Source: Kiritimatiellales bacterium | GTDB taxonomy: Bacteria; Verrucomicrobiota; Kiritimatiellia; Kiritimatiellales; Pontiellaceae | Assembly (NCBI GenBank): GCA_021734345.1 | Contig: JAIPJC010000019.1 | Coordinates: 1 to 37,180 of the forward strand | DNA length: 37,180 nt | Direction: 5' to 3' | Part shown: one piece after another, positions 1 through 7,541 of the stretch | How the letters are laid out: each line of letters opens with the position of its first letter | How positions within the stretch are numbered: the stretch's first letter is position 1 | The notes under the pieces: model-generated | Databases searched by the model: none | What the model was told of the DNA's origin: nothing | Seen by the model: only the letters and a program-made list of their open reading frames with translations | Program-made: the position numbers and the translations under genes

Positions 1-269
1 AAGAAGTCGCGTTGGATCTTATATTGTATGGCCTCGGTGCGAACCACCACCACCGACGGCATCACCTTCTCCACCGCGTCGGCGATCGCGTTGCTGAACT
101 CCCGCGCGGGGTTCCGACCCGTGGTCGGAACCTGTCGAGGCGAAAAGCCATGTTCCGTCACCTTCACGCAGTCCGGTCCGACGCAAGGGCGCTCACGCCA
201 CCAGGCCGAGAACAAAGCGCTCGCGATCATCAAGCCGCAAAACCCAATTACGATCCATTTACGCTTCAT
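1..269 (-). CDS. HtrA/DegP-like serine protease, N-terminal fragment (runs off window)
   Basis: Reading from an ATG at 267-269 leftwards gives 89 codons with no stop before the window edge. The protein starts MKRKWIVIGFCGLMIASALF, a Lys/Arg start followed by one hydrophobic segment (signal peptide or membrane anchor, residues 5-20). After a short linker comes FSNAIADAVEKVMPSVVVV, which matches the entry to the trypsin-like domain of HtrA/Do proteases, where A-x-x-x-x-P-S-V-V is typical. The catalytic His, Asp and Ser lie beyond the window, so activity cannot be judged. It starts four bases after the xseB stop, so it is probably the last visible member of the xseA-xseB transcription unit. HtrA proteins degrade misfolded proteins in the periplasm. 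Family assignment rests on a short segment. Confidence 0.6.
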   Translation of the reverse strand, partial: MKRKWIVIGFCGLMIASALFSAWWRERPCVGPDCVKVTEHGFSPRQVPTTGRNPAREFSNAIADAVEKVMPSVVVVRTEAIQYKIQRDF

Positions 270-273
270 CGCC

Positions 274-513
274 CTACTCCGTATCTTCCGTCTCGAACGG
301 AACCTCCTGCAATACGCCGTCCTTTTTCACCAGCTTTTCAATCTTCTGCTCCACTTCGTTGAGCTTCTTTGAACAGAGATCGACCAGCTTGGAGCCCTCC
401 TCGAAATGCTTGATCATCTCTTCGAGGCTCAGCATGCCGCCCTCCATCTCCCCAACCAGCTCCTCGAGCCGGCCGAGCGACTTTTCAAAATCAGCGCTTT
501 TCTTTTCCGCCAT
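274..513 (-). CDS. xseB: exodeoxyribonuclease VII small subunit
   Basis: 79 residues, the usual XseB size. The protein is a charged helical hairpin: residues 7-26 hold F-E-x-x-L-x-x-L-E-x-L-V-x-x-M-E-x-G, the hallmark of the family, followed by a second long helix rich in Glu, Lys and Leu. XseB binds the long C-terminal helices of XseA in several copies to form exonuclease VII, which degrades single-stranded DNA to oligonucleotides in both directions in repair and recombination. It lies directly downstream of xseA in the same direction, the standard arrangement, and is followed after four bases by a protease gene. The acidic tail (FETEDTE) is not conserved in the family. Confidence 0.95.
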   Translation of the reverse strand: MAEKKSADFEKSLGRLEELVGEMEGGMLSLEEMIKHFEEGSKLVDLCSKKLNEVEQKIEKLVKKDGVLQEVPFETEDTE

Positions 514-537
514 AACTATTCTCCCATGGGGCGTTCT

Positions 538-1803
538 CTACTCTTTTTCAACAACGTTTGAAACCAATTTCCCATCCGCAAGTTGGGTGGTGATCGTTTC
601 GCCGACACCCACGGATTCCGCGCTGCGGACCACCGAGCCGTCCGGCTTGCGCGTCAAACTATAGCCGCGTCCGAGCACCGCCAGCGGATTGAGCATCCGC
701 AATTGCGACTCAAGCCGTTGGAGCGACTGCTTCTCGCGTTCCAGCTTCCGCTCCATCCGGTGCTGCATCACCATGCCCAGCTCGTCGACATGCTGGTGCG
801 CCTGCTGGACGCCCGATTGCAGCAGATGCGCCATCCGCACTTCCAACCCCTGGATGCTTTGGCGGTAGCGGAGCATGAGGGTGGTCGGCTCGCGGAAGAC
901 ATAGCTGTGCGACGCGCGGTTGAGGCGTAGCCGGAAATCCTGCGCCATCGTCTTGAGGTTTTGCCGCAGCCGTCGATCATAGAGTGAAAGCTCGCTTTCG
1001 AAATCGCTCTTTTGCCGCACCGCCAGCTCGGCCGCGGCCGAGGGCGTCGGCGCGCGTACGTCCGCCACAAAGTCGGCAATCGTAAAGTCGATCTCGTGCC
1101 CGACCGCGGAAATCACCGGAATGTCCGAGCGGGCAATCGCGCGCGCAACCACCTCCTCGTTGAAGCACCACAGATCCTCGATGCTGCCGCCGCCGCGCCC
1201 GACAATCATCACGTCGATGTCACCGCGCGTGTTGAGGTAGTCAATCGCCTTGGCAATCCCCTGCTCCGCGCCCGCGCCCTGCACCTTGGCGGGAATCAGC
1301 AAAATTCCAATGTGTGGAAACCGGCGCGTCAGCACGTTGATGATGTCGCGGATTGCCGCGCCCGTCGGCGAAGTCACCACGCCGATCCTGCGCGGCAGCA
1401 CGGGCAATGGCTTCTTGCGCGACGCATCGAACAATCCTTCCGCCGCCAGCTTGGCCTTGAGCTTCTCGAACTGCTTCTGCAGGTTGCCCTTGCCGGCCTC
1501 CTCCATCGCGGAGGCGATCAACTGGTAGCGGCCGCTCGCTTCGTACAGGCTCGGCCGCGCCAGCATCTGTATCTTCAGCCCGTCTTTCGGATTGAACAGC
1601 ACACGGACGTTGTCGTTGCGGAACATCGCGCACGACACGACGGCCTGCTCATCCTTGAGGTTGAAATACCAGTGGCCACTCGAATGGACTGTTACGCGCG
1701 ACAACTCGCCCTCCACCCACACCTCGCCCATGGCGCTTTCCAGCACCATCCGCGCTTTGCGGTTGATCTCGGCGACCGAGTAGACTTTGCGTTCGTTTCC
1801 CAT
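538..1803 (-). CDS. xseA: exodeoxyribonuclease VII large subunit
   Basis: 421 residues, normal XseA length. An N-terminal OB-fold (residues 5-100) begins YSVAEINRKARMVLE and contains WVEGELS, the single-strand DNA-binding module. The catalytic core follows (about 125-320) with PRRIGVVTSPTGAAIRDI, the conserved DVMIVGRGGGSIEDLW and ISAVGHEIDFTIADFVAD-type motifs that hold the acidic active-site residues. The C-terminal third is long coiled helices that bind XseB, then a closing LGRGYSLTRKPDG segment. It forms exonuclease VII with the next gene. The ATG abuts the TAA of the upstream ATPase gene (1804-1806) with no spacer, which suggests translational coupling to that unrelated gene. Confidence 0.97.
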   Translation of the reverse strand: MGNERKVYSVAEINRKARMVLESAMGEVWVEGELSRVTVHSSGHWYFNLKDEQAVVSCAMFRNDNVRVLFNPKDGLKIQMLARPSLYEASGRYQLIASAMEEAGKGNLQKQFEKLKAKLAAEGLFDASRKKPLPVLPRRIGVVTSPTGAAIRDIINVLTRRFPHIGILLIPAKVQGAGAEQGIAKAIDYLNTRGDIDVMIVGRGGGSIEDLWCFNEEVVARAIARSDIPVISAVGHEIDFTIADFVADVRAPTPSAAAELAVRQKSDFESELSLYDRRLRQNLKTMAQDFRLRLNRASHSYVFREPTTLMLRYRQSIQGLEVRMAHLLQSGVQQAHQHVDELGMVMQHRMERKLEREKQSLQRLESQLRMLNPLAVLGRGYSLTRKPDGSVVRSAESVGVGETITTQLADGKLVSNVVEKE

Positions 1804-2988
1804 TTATCCAAACAGAAGTTTTTCGGGTGGTGTTGAGAGGAATTCCTCGAGCGGAATCCCGTTGCCGCCGACGATCATGGCCCGCGACTTTTTGTATTCC
1901 GTTTTGAAGGCTTGGAGGCCGGATATCTTCCCCTGTCGCCCACTCTTGATTTCGAGGGCAACTACATCGTTTCCGGAATGCAGCACGAAGTCGACTTCGG
2001 CCGTTCCCTTGCGCCAGTAGGTCATGCTGACCGGACGGTCGGCCAAGGCATTAAGCAGATACGCCCCAACGGCATTTTCAACTACCCGCCCCCACCAGAC
2101 GGGATCGGAGAGGGTCTGCCCGAAGTCCTTGAGGGACAGCCCATTGATCAGCGCGTTGTTCCATAGGATCAGCTTCGGGCTGCTGCCGCGCTTGCGGATC
2201 TGACCCAAGGAAAAAAGTTCGAGCCCGCTGACGAGATAGGCCTGCCCCAGCACACGCAGGTAATGCGCCAGCGTGGTCGTGTTGCCCGCTTCCTGCAATT
2301 GGCCGAGCATCTTGTTGTAGGAAAAAATTTGGGAGGGAAACGTCGCCGCCAACCCGAACAGGTTGTGCATCAAGGCGGGCTTGGTTATGGGATTCAGCTG
2401 CAGCACGTCCTTGGAAATCACCGTTTCCACCAGGGCGTTGCTTATATACTGCTTCCACTGGAAGTTATCGCTCTTGAAAACATTGCCGCCAGGATAGCCC
2501 CCATAGTAGAGCCAATCGTTGAGCGACCATCCAAAGGCGGCCGCGCATTCGGGATAGTTCCAATGCGTGAAGCGGTTCAGGAAAAACCGCCCGGCCAGGC
2601 TTTCCGTCAAACCCTGCTGGATCAGCAACGCCGAAGAACCGAGGATGAGCAGGCGGATATCCGCCGTGCGCTGATCCCACAGCTTCTTGACCACCTCGCT
2701 CCAGTTGCGCACTTTTTGAATTTCATCAAGGATCAACAGAACGGGCTCCCCAGACCCATTTGCTTTTTGCTCCGCCAGCCGCCACTGGGTTTCAATCCAT
2801 TCAACCTCTACGGGTAAAGAGGAATCGGCGGATGAATAAATGGACTCATGCGGAAACCGCTCCATGATCTGCTTGGCGGCGGTGGTCTTGCCAACTTGCC
2901 TCGGCCCGGTAATCACTTGGAAAACCGGAATATCCCGCATCAATCCAGCGAGGATCGAATCAACCTGCTCTCTTTTGAATACATTCAT
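1804..2988 (-). CDS. AAA-family ATPase with DUF4143/nuclease-like C-terminus
   Basis: 394 residues. A Walker A motif GPRQVGKT lies at residues 28-35 and a Walker B LLILDEIQK with D88-E89. LLILGSSALLIQQG-type sensor sequence and ESLAGRFFLNRFTHWNYPE follow, all typical of the AAA_14/DUF4143 family. Near the C-terminus TAEVDFVL and VVALEIKSGR form a D-x(n)-E-x-K pattern like a PD-(D/E)xK nuclease fold. Members are abundant, often mobile or accessory, and their role is unknown; nuclease action or nucleic-acid sensing is only a guess. The gene is first in the row ATPase-xseA-xseB, its stop touching the xseA start. Its upstream region carries an ACTCAAT/ATTGAGT palindrome that could be an operator. 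Family confident, function unknown. Confidence 0.88.
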   Translation of the reverse strand: MNVFKREQVDSILAGLMRDIPVFQVITGPRQVGKTTAAKQIMERFPHESIYSSADSSLPVEVEWIETQWRLAEQKANGSGEPVLLILDEIQKVRNWSEVVKKLWDQRTADIRLLILGSSALLIQQGLTESLAGRFFLNRFTHWNYPECAAAFGWSLNDWLYYGGYPGGNVFKSDNFQWKQYISNALVETVISKDVLQLNPITKPALMHNLFGLAATFPSQIFSYNKMLGQLQEAGNTTTLAHYLRVLGQAYLVSGLELFSLGQIRKRGSSPKLILWNNALINGLSLKDFGQTLSDPVWWGRVVENAVGAYLLNALADRPVSMTYWRKGTAEVDFVLHSGNDVVALEIKSGRQGKISGLQAFKTEYKKSRAMIVGGNGIPLEEFLSTPPEKLLFG

Positions 2989-3028
2989 CGGAAAGGGTTT
3001 ACATCAAATAAACCGTTCAAGTCAAATT

Positions 3029-3070
3029 ATTACTCAATGATTGAGTAATTTTACGCAGTCATTGAGTATT
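3029..3070. promoter_or_regulatory. palindromic candidate operator upstream of the DUF4143 ATPase gene
   Basis: Positions 3029-3049 form a 21-base palindrome with 10-base arms (ATTACTCAAT / ATTGAGTAAT) around one central base. A further half-site, TCATTGAGTA, lies at 3059-3068. The block sits 41-80 bases upstream of the ATPase start (2988) in an AT-rich gap, where a repressor or autoregulator would bind. No U-tract follows, so a terminator is less likely. Binding partner unknown. Confidence 0.4.
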
Positions 3071-3142
3071 AGCAGGAGGTGCCCCATATAAATCACGATT
3101 CACTCGTCACGTTTCACTCCCCTAAAGCCAAAAGCCTACAGT

Positions 3143-3922
3143 CTAAAGTCTCACCCTAATCCGCTCAATGCTCCGCGCTTTGCCCGTTCCCATATCCACA
3201 TCGACGATGGCGCCTTCGAGGGTCGGATCGTCTTTGGCGACGTCGAACTTGTGAGGAACGCCGGTGAGGAATTTGGCGATGACGGGTTCGACTTCGCGGC
3301 CGAGGACGGAATCCTTCGGGCCGGTCATGCCGAGGTCGGTGATGTAGGCCGTGCCTTTGGGAAAGACGGTTTCGTCGGAGGTTTGGCAGTGGGTGTGCGT
3401 GCCGAACACGGCGGACACGCGGCCGTCGAGGTAGCGCCCCATCGCCATGCGTTCGGACGAGGCTTCGCCGTGCATATCCACAAACACCACCTTCGGCGGG
3501 TTCATCGCCGGGGCCAGTAGCTTGTCGGCCGCTTGGAACGGGCAGTCGTAGTTGGGTTGCATAAAGACGCGGCCGATCAGCTGGATCACCATGATTTCGC
3601 CTTCGGGCGTATCGACCCGCACCCAGCCCTTGCCCGGCGCGCCTTTTGAAAAGTTGGCCGGACGAATGACGCGCGATTCGAGATCGATCCCCTCCACCAT
3701 TTCCTTTGCGTCCCAGGCGTGGTCGCCGAGGGTTACGACATCCGCGCCCGCGTTGAGCAGCGACTGCGCAATCTCCAGCGACGGCCCGCGACCTGCCGCC
3801 GCGTTCTCGCCGTTTGCGATCACGAAATCGATCCGGTCTTCGGCCTTCAGCCTGTTCACCACCTGTAGGAACGCCGCGCGCCCCGGCTTCCCGACAATAT
3901 CACCTACCAATAAAACTCTCAT
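3143..3922 (-). CDS. ymdB: YmdB-family metallophosphoesterase (TIGR00282; 2',3'-cyclic nucleotide phosphodiesterase)
   Basis: 259 residues, the normal length for this family. Metal-binding positions fit YmdB: D8 in LLVGDIVGKPGR, N37 and E39 in ANGENAA, H68, H150 in VDMHGEASSE, and H175/H177 in FGTHTHCQT. One ligand differs: the usual Gly-Asn-His is Gly-Asp-His here (D67), as I recall from some PVC bacteria. YmdB-type enzymes are cytosolic di-iron phosphodiesterases acting on 2',3'-cyclic nucleotides and, in Bacillus, affecting RNA turnover and biofilm formation. ymdB often neighbours xseA or rny; here only the DUF4143 gene separates it from xseA. The TAG stop lies in a short GCCTA/CTTTAG intergenic repeat. 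Family secure, substrate inferred. Confidence 0.9.
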   Translation of the reverse strand: MRVLLVGDIVGKPGRAAFLQVVNRLKAEDRIDFVIANGENAAAGRGPSLEIAQSLLNAGADVVTLGDHAWDAKEMVEGIDLESRVIRPANFSKGAPGKGWVRVDTPEGEIMVIQLIGRVFMQPNYDCPFQAADKLLAPAMNPPKVVFVDMHGEASSERMAMGRYLDGRVSAVFGTHTHCQTSDETVFPKGTAYITDLGMTGPKDSVLGREVEPVIAKFLTGVPHKFDVAKDDPTLEGAIVDVDMGTGKARSIERIRVRL

Positions 3923-3932
3923 GTTGCCTCTT

Positions 3933-3947
3933 TTCCAATAATTGGAA
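3933..3947. repeat. TTCCA-N5-TGGAA palindrome, intergenic copy 1
   Basis: TTCCA-ATAAT-TGGAA lies 11 bases upstream of the ymdB ATG (3922). The arms can extend inward to 7 bases around one central base. Perfect copies of the same 5-5-5 motif occur at 4195-4209, 4332-4346, 11761-11775, 18226-18240 and 19353-19367. Confidence 0.6.
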
Positions 3948-3990
3948 GGGAGTGTACCGAAAAGACCGGCGGTGTCGAGGCATCACCGCG

Positions 3991-6021
3991 TTACTCCCTT
4001 GTGCGCGAATCGAGCAGCTGGGCCTTTTCGACGAGGCGGATGAATTCGGCGCGATAGCCTTCCGCATCCGTGCCCCTGGACTCCCTAGCCTGATCAAGCA
4101 CTGCATTGTAGCCGGCATCACCCTTGTATTCCGAGTTGCGCAGCAGCAGGCCGAATTCGGCGACCGCACCGGCAAACTTGAGGTTATCGGACGTTTCCAA
4201 TGGTTGGAAGTCGGCCGCCTTGATGAATTGGGTGATCAGCTTGCTTTCGTCGCCATCCGGTTGCTTGTAGCGCAGCTTGACGGTCATGAGCTCGTCGCTC
4301 TTGCGCAACTCGGTCGTCTGGTATTTCAGGTTTCCAGCCTCTGGAACTTCTTCGTCCGACCCGACAGGGATGAGTTCGTAGAGCGCGGTGACGGTATGCC
4401 CCGCGCCGAGCTCGCCTGCATCCTTCTTGTCGTCGTCGAAATCCTCCTTGGCGAGCAGACGGTTTTCGTAGCCGATGAGGCGGTAGGCCTTGACCTGCGC
4501 GGGGTTGAACTCGATCTGGATCTTGACGTCCTTGGCGATGGTGACGAGCGTGCCGCCCATTTCGGTGACGAGCACTTTCTTGGCTTCGAGGATGTCGTCG
4601 ATGTAGGCATAGTTGCCGTTCCCCTTGTCGGCCAGCTGCTCCATCTTGGAATCCTTGTAATTGCCGGTTCCAAACCCGAGCACGGTGAGGAAGATGCCCG
4701 TTTCTCGCTTTTCTTCGATTAGGCGGACGAGCGCGCCGTCGGAGCTGGTGCCGACGTTGAAGTCGCCGTCGGTCGCGAGGATGACGCGGTTGTTGCCATC
4801 CTTGATGAAGCCTTGCTGCGCGGCCTTGTAGGCGAGTTCGATGCCCGCGCCGCCGGCAGTGGAGCCACCGGCGCTCAGCCACTCAATCGCTTCGAGGATG
4901 CAAGACTTGTCGGACGTGGGTTCGAGCACCAGCCCGGCGGCACCGGCATAGACCACGATCGACACGCGGTCCTGCGGGCGGAGCTGTTCGACGAGCAAAC
5001 GCATGGCGGACTTGAGCAGCGGAAGCTTGTCGGGCTGGTTCATCGAACCGGATACATCCAGTAGGAAGACCAGGTTGTTCGGCGGCAGGTTTTTCGTTTC
5101 GACTTCCAACCCCTGGAGGCCGACAAGCGCCAATTGGTGCTCCGTATTCCACGGACACGCCGCCAGTTCCATTGAAACCGCGAACGGATCGGCGTTTTTG
5201 GGCTGCGGATAGTCGTACTTAAAATAGTTGACCATCTCCTCGATGCGCACCGCGTCCGGCGGCGGAAGCTGGTTGTCGTTCAGGAAGCGCCGTACATTCG
5301 CATACGCTGCCCGGTCGACATCGATCGAAAACGTAGAGAGCGGGTTATCCAGTGCCAGCTTGAAGGCGTTGTCGACGATCCGGCTGTATTGCTCGGTGTT
5401 GAATTCAGCGGGTGCCTTACTCTTGCTTCCGAAGAATATCACTTCGGGCATACTGAACGAAAGCGAAGTGCTGCCCAAAACAGTTTCTCCTGCAACATTC
5501 GGCATTGAGACGACGGCGGAATCCGCCGTTTTAGCTACCACCTGTCTGCGCAACCTTGGTTTTGATTTTTCGACGGATACTGGAACGTTCAGCTTTTTCA
5601 GCTTCATTTTTGGTCGGTCGACTTCTGGCGCCTCGAAGGACACGGCAATTCCCTTTGCCCGGTCCGCTTTTCCGCTCAACCGCGTTATTACGAGACCGAG
5701 GCTAATGAAGAGGAATACGCCGCACGCCGCAACGGTGACCAGCGCCGCTCGGAGGCGCGGGTTGTACCAATGGTCCGAAATGGTCTTGCGGCGCGCGGAC
5801 GGGCGGTGCGGAATGAAGCGCAACGCGCTGAGTTTCTCCGGCACGGGGGCGGTTGCAAGGGATTCGCCGAGCAGCGCGAGCGTGGCGCGCCGAGCTTCAA
5901 GTTCGGCGCGGCAGGCGTGGCAGCTTGCGAGGTGCGCTTCCAGGGTCTGGACGTCGCGGTCGGCGAGCTCGCCGTGGATGTAGGCCGTAAGTTTCTTTTC
6001 GATGGATGTGCAGTTTTTCAT
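3991..6021 (-). CDS. zinc anti-sigma domain fused to YfbK-like von Willebrand factor A membrane protein
   Basis: 676 residues. Residues 5-45 are a zinc-binding anti-sigma (zf-HC2) domain with H30-x3-C34-x2-C37. A single membrane segment spans about 91-113. The outer part begins with the YfbK-type vWA N-terminal region (LSTFSIDVDRAAYANVRRFL, near 229), then a vWA domain with an intact MIDAS motif DVSGS at 322-326 and TDGD near 418, then a DUF3520-type C-terminus ending near 670. The start codon overlaps the stop of the ECF sigma gene (ATGA). Inference: this is a membrane-anchored anti-sigma factor for that sigma, with the vWA part as an external sensor or metal-dependent adhesion module. Soluble or lipoprotein YfbK relatives lack the anti-sigma part. 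Confidence 0.9.
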   Translation of the reverse strand: MKNCTSIEKKLTAYIHGELADRDVQTLEAHLASCHACRAELEARRATLALLGESLATAPVPEKLSALRFIPHRPSARRKTISDHWYNPRLRAALVTVAACGVFLFISLGLVITRLSGKADRAKGIAVSFEAPEVDRPKMKLKKLNVPVSVEKSKPRLRRQVVAKTADSAVVSMPNVAGETVLGSTSLSFSMPEVIFFGSKSKAPAEFNTEQYSRIVDNAFKLALDNPLSTFSIDVDRAAYANVRRFLNDNQLPPPDAVRIEEMVNYFKYDYPQPKNADPFAVSMELAACPWNTEHQLALVGLQGLEVETKNLPPNNLVFLLDVSGSMNQPDKLPLLKSAMRLLVEQLRPQDRVSIVVYAGAAGLVLEPTSDKSCILEAIEWLSAGGSTAGGAGIELAYKAAQQGFIKDGNNRVILATDGDFNVGTSSDGALVRLIEEKRETGIFLTVLGFGTGNYKDSKMEQLADKGNGNYAYIDDILEAKKVLVTEMGGTLVTIAKDVKIQIEFNPAQVKAYRLIGYENRLLAKEDFDDDKKDAGELGAGHTVTALYELIPVGSDEEVPEAGNLKYQTTELRKSDELMTVKLRYKQPDGDESKLITQFIKAADFQPLETSDNLKFAGAVAEFGLLLRNSEYKGDAGYNAVLDQARESRGTDAEGYRAEFIRLVEKAQLLDSRTRE

Positions 6022-6536
6022 GATACCACCCCCGCCTGGCGCAGGCTTTGGCTTAGCTTCTTGGTTGCGGAATGGATGAGGGTTCCGACATAGCCCTCGG
6101 AGCGTTTGAGCACGGCGGCGATCTCCTTGTAGGACATCTCCTCCTGGAGCCGGAGTACGAGTACCTCGCGTTCTTTCGGTTTGAGGACATTGAGATGCTG
6201 AAGGACAAGCGCATGGCGCTCTTCGCCGGTGGACGGCTCGGGCGCATAGGGTTCGAACTGCGCGGCCTGGCGCAGGTGAAACAGACGCCGGCGCGATTCC
6301 TTGCGGATGTAGTCAATCGCCACGTTGTGCGTGGTGCGGAAGAGCCAACCCTTGAGCTGTACGCCGCGTTCGACGATATCGTCGATATTGCCGTGCAGCC
6401 GGATAAAGGCTTCCTGCACCACGTCCTGCGCAGCATCCTCATTGTTCAATACACGGGTGGCGTATCGCAATAGGGCAGTCTGATACTGTTCCATGGCATC
6501 CTCCATATTCAGGTTTTGCGACTGTTGATCCATCAT
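6018..6536 (-). CDS. RNA polymerase sigma factor, ECF subfamily
   Basis: Region 2 reads YQTALLRYATRVLNNEDAAQ and DVVQEAFIRLH, then LKGWLFRTTHNVAIDYIRKE; region 4 holds LKPKEREVLVLRLQEEMSYK with a helix-turn-helix ending in VGTLIHSATKKL. I place the start at the ATGATG at 6531-6536, 8 bases after AAGGG. An upstream in-frame ATG at 6600-6602 has no ribosome site and adds 22 residues (RWLRRQTYPHERSK) unlike the family. That gives 172 residues, normal for ECF sigmas. Its stop overlaps the start of the zinc anti-sigma/vWA gene by four bases, so the two are co-translated, and that product probably sequesters it. Regulon not visible from the sequence. Confidence 0.93.
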   Translation of the reverse strand: MMDQQSQNLNMEDAMEQYQTALLRYATRVLNNEDAAQDVVQEAFIRLHGNIDDIVERGVQLKGWLFRTTHNVAIDYIRKESRRRLFHLRQAAQFEPYAPEPSTGEERHALVLQHLNVLKPKEREVLVLRLQEEMSYKEIAAVLKRSEGYVGTLIHSATKKLSQSLRQAGVVS

Positions 6537-6655
6537 CTCAATGACCCTTCGTCCTTTGCTTCTTTCATGGGGATACGTCTGCCGACGCAACCATCTTTGC
6601 AAAAAGATCGAAAAAAGTGCGTATTAATTTTTCAGCTATTCACTAGACTGCGCAC

Positions 6656-6847
6656 ATGAACCAACCACGAACATCATGCATCGAACAGGCCCGCGCGGAC
6701 GTACAGGACTGCCTCGTGGTCGGCGCAAAGACCATCAGCGCCGTGGCGGCAACCGCGCTGGCGGGCATGGACTTTAGCTGCATCCAGCAGGTGTACAAAG
6801 AAAGCAGCAAATCGGTATCCACCAAACCGGCATTCGACCAGAGATAG
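6656..6847 (+). pseudogene. decayed partial duplicate of the glpD N-terminus
   Basis: The first 37 codons mirror the start of glpD at 7538: MNQPRTSCIEQARADVQDC against MNELRTACIGKAQAGIQDC, and LAG-containing helices after the FAD-binding strand in both. The dinucleotide motif has lost its glycines (VVGAKTISAV here, VVGAGINGAV in glpD), so it could not bind FAD. Similarity fades after about codon 40 and the frame ends at 6847, giving 63 codons instead of 485. There is no frameshift, so a short peptide could still be made. Best read as a gene remnant from a duplication that now flanks the methyltransferase-like gene. Confidence 0.6.
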
Positions 6848-6851
6848 ATAT

Positions 6852-7541
6852 ATGGGTTTTACACTGGAAAAAGTTGTGCCGTGGGGTCGGTCGTTCGATG
6901 AATATGTTGCCATGTTCACCCTTTCCGAAACCGATCTCGCCGGTCGGATTCTCGGGTGTGGCGATGGCCCGGCAGCATTTAATGCCGTACTCACGAAGCG
7001 AGGCGGGAATGTCGTCTCTTTTGATCCGCTCTATCGGTTCTCACCGCAGGACATCCGCCGCCGCATCATGGAAACCTATCCAGAAGTGATGCGGCAGACG
7101 CGGGCGAACAAGGAAAAATTCATCTGGACGCAGATGAAGACGGTGGAAGAACTTGGGCAAATCCGCATGGCGGCCATGGAGTCCTTTTTAGCCGATTACC
7201 AACATGGGGCGGACCGATATGTAGCCGGGGAATTGCCGCGGCTACCCTTCTCCACGGGGCAGTTCGACTTGGCCGTTTGTTCGCACCTGCTCTTCCTGTA
7301 CAGCGAACAGCTATCGGAGGATTTCCACATCGAATCCATCGAAGAACTGTGCCGCGTGGCCGGTGAAGTGCGCATATTTCCCTTGCTGGAACTGGGATCC
7401 AAACCCTCCCGGCATTTACCGGTTGTTGAAAATAGGCTCAAGGAAGCGGGATATGCCGTCTCCATCACACCTGTTCCGTATGAGTTTCAGCGGGGCGGAA
7501 ACCAGATGATGAGCATTAAACCCAACGAGCCAAGCGAATGA
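6852..7541 (+). CDS. class I SAM-dependent methyltransferase-like protein
   Basis: 229 residues. The segment AGRILGCGDGPAAFNAVL (near residues 30-47) looks like motif I of a Rossmann methyltransferase, followed by GGNVVSFDPLYRFS as the acidic second strand and LPFSTGQFDLAVCSHLLFLY (near 130-150) as motifs II/III. The middle (65-125) is helical and charged and probably covers the substrate site; substrate unknown. No signal peptide. The gene starts 4 bases after the decayed glpD fragment and its stop overlaps the glpD start (ATGA), so the two are translated together. Whether the link to glycerol-phosphate metabolism is functional or an accident of the duplication is unclear. Confidence 0.7.
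   Translation: MGFTLEKVVPWGRSFDEYVAMFTLSETDLAGRILGCGDGPAAFNAVLTKRGGNVVSFDPLYRFSPQDIRRRIMETYPEVMRQTRANKEKFIWTQMKTVEELGQIRMAAMESFLADYQHGADRYVAGELPRLPFSTGQFDLAVCSHLLFLYSEQLSEDFHIESIEELCRVAGEVRIFPLLELGSKPSRHLPVVENRLKEAGYAVSITPVPYEFQRGGNQMMSIKPNEPSE

Noticed and set aside
1012-1836. 274-codon plus-strand frame opposite xseA
   Set aside because: Antisense shadow, His/Arg-rich composition and no domain; xseA is complete on the other strand.
1804-2988. DUF4143 ATPase as part of a defence island
   Set aside because: No restriction, toxin-antitoxin, CRISPR or other defence gene adjoins; neighbours are housekeeping xseA/xseB and ymdB.
3814-4722. 302-codon plus-strand frame opposite ymdB and the vWA gene
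   Set aside because: Covers parts of two opposite genes and reads as low-complexity leucine/aspartate shadow sequence.
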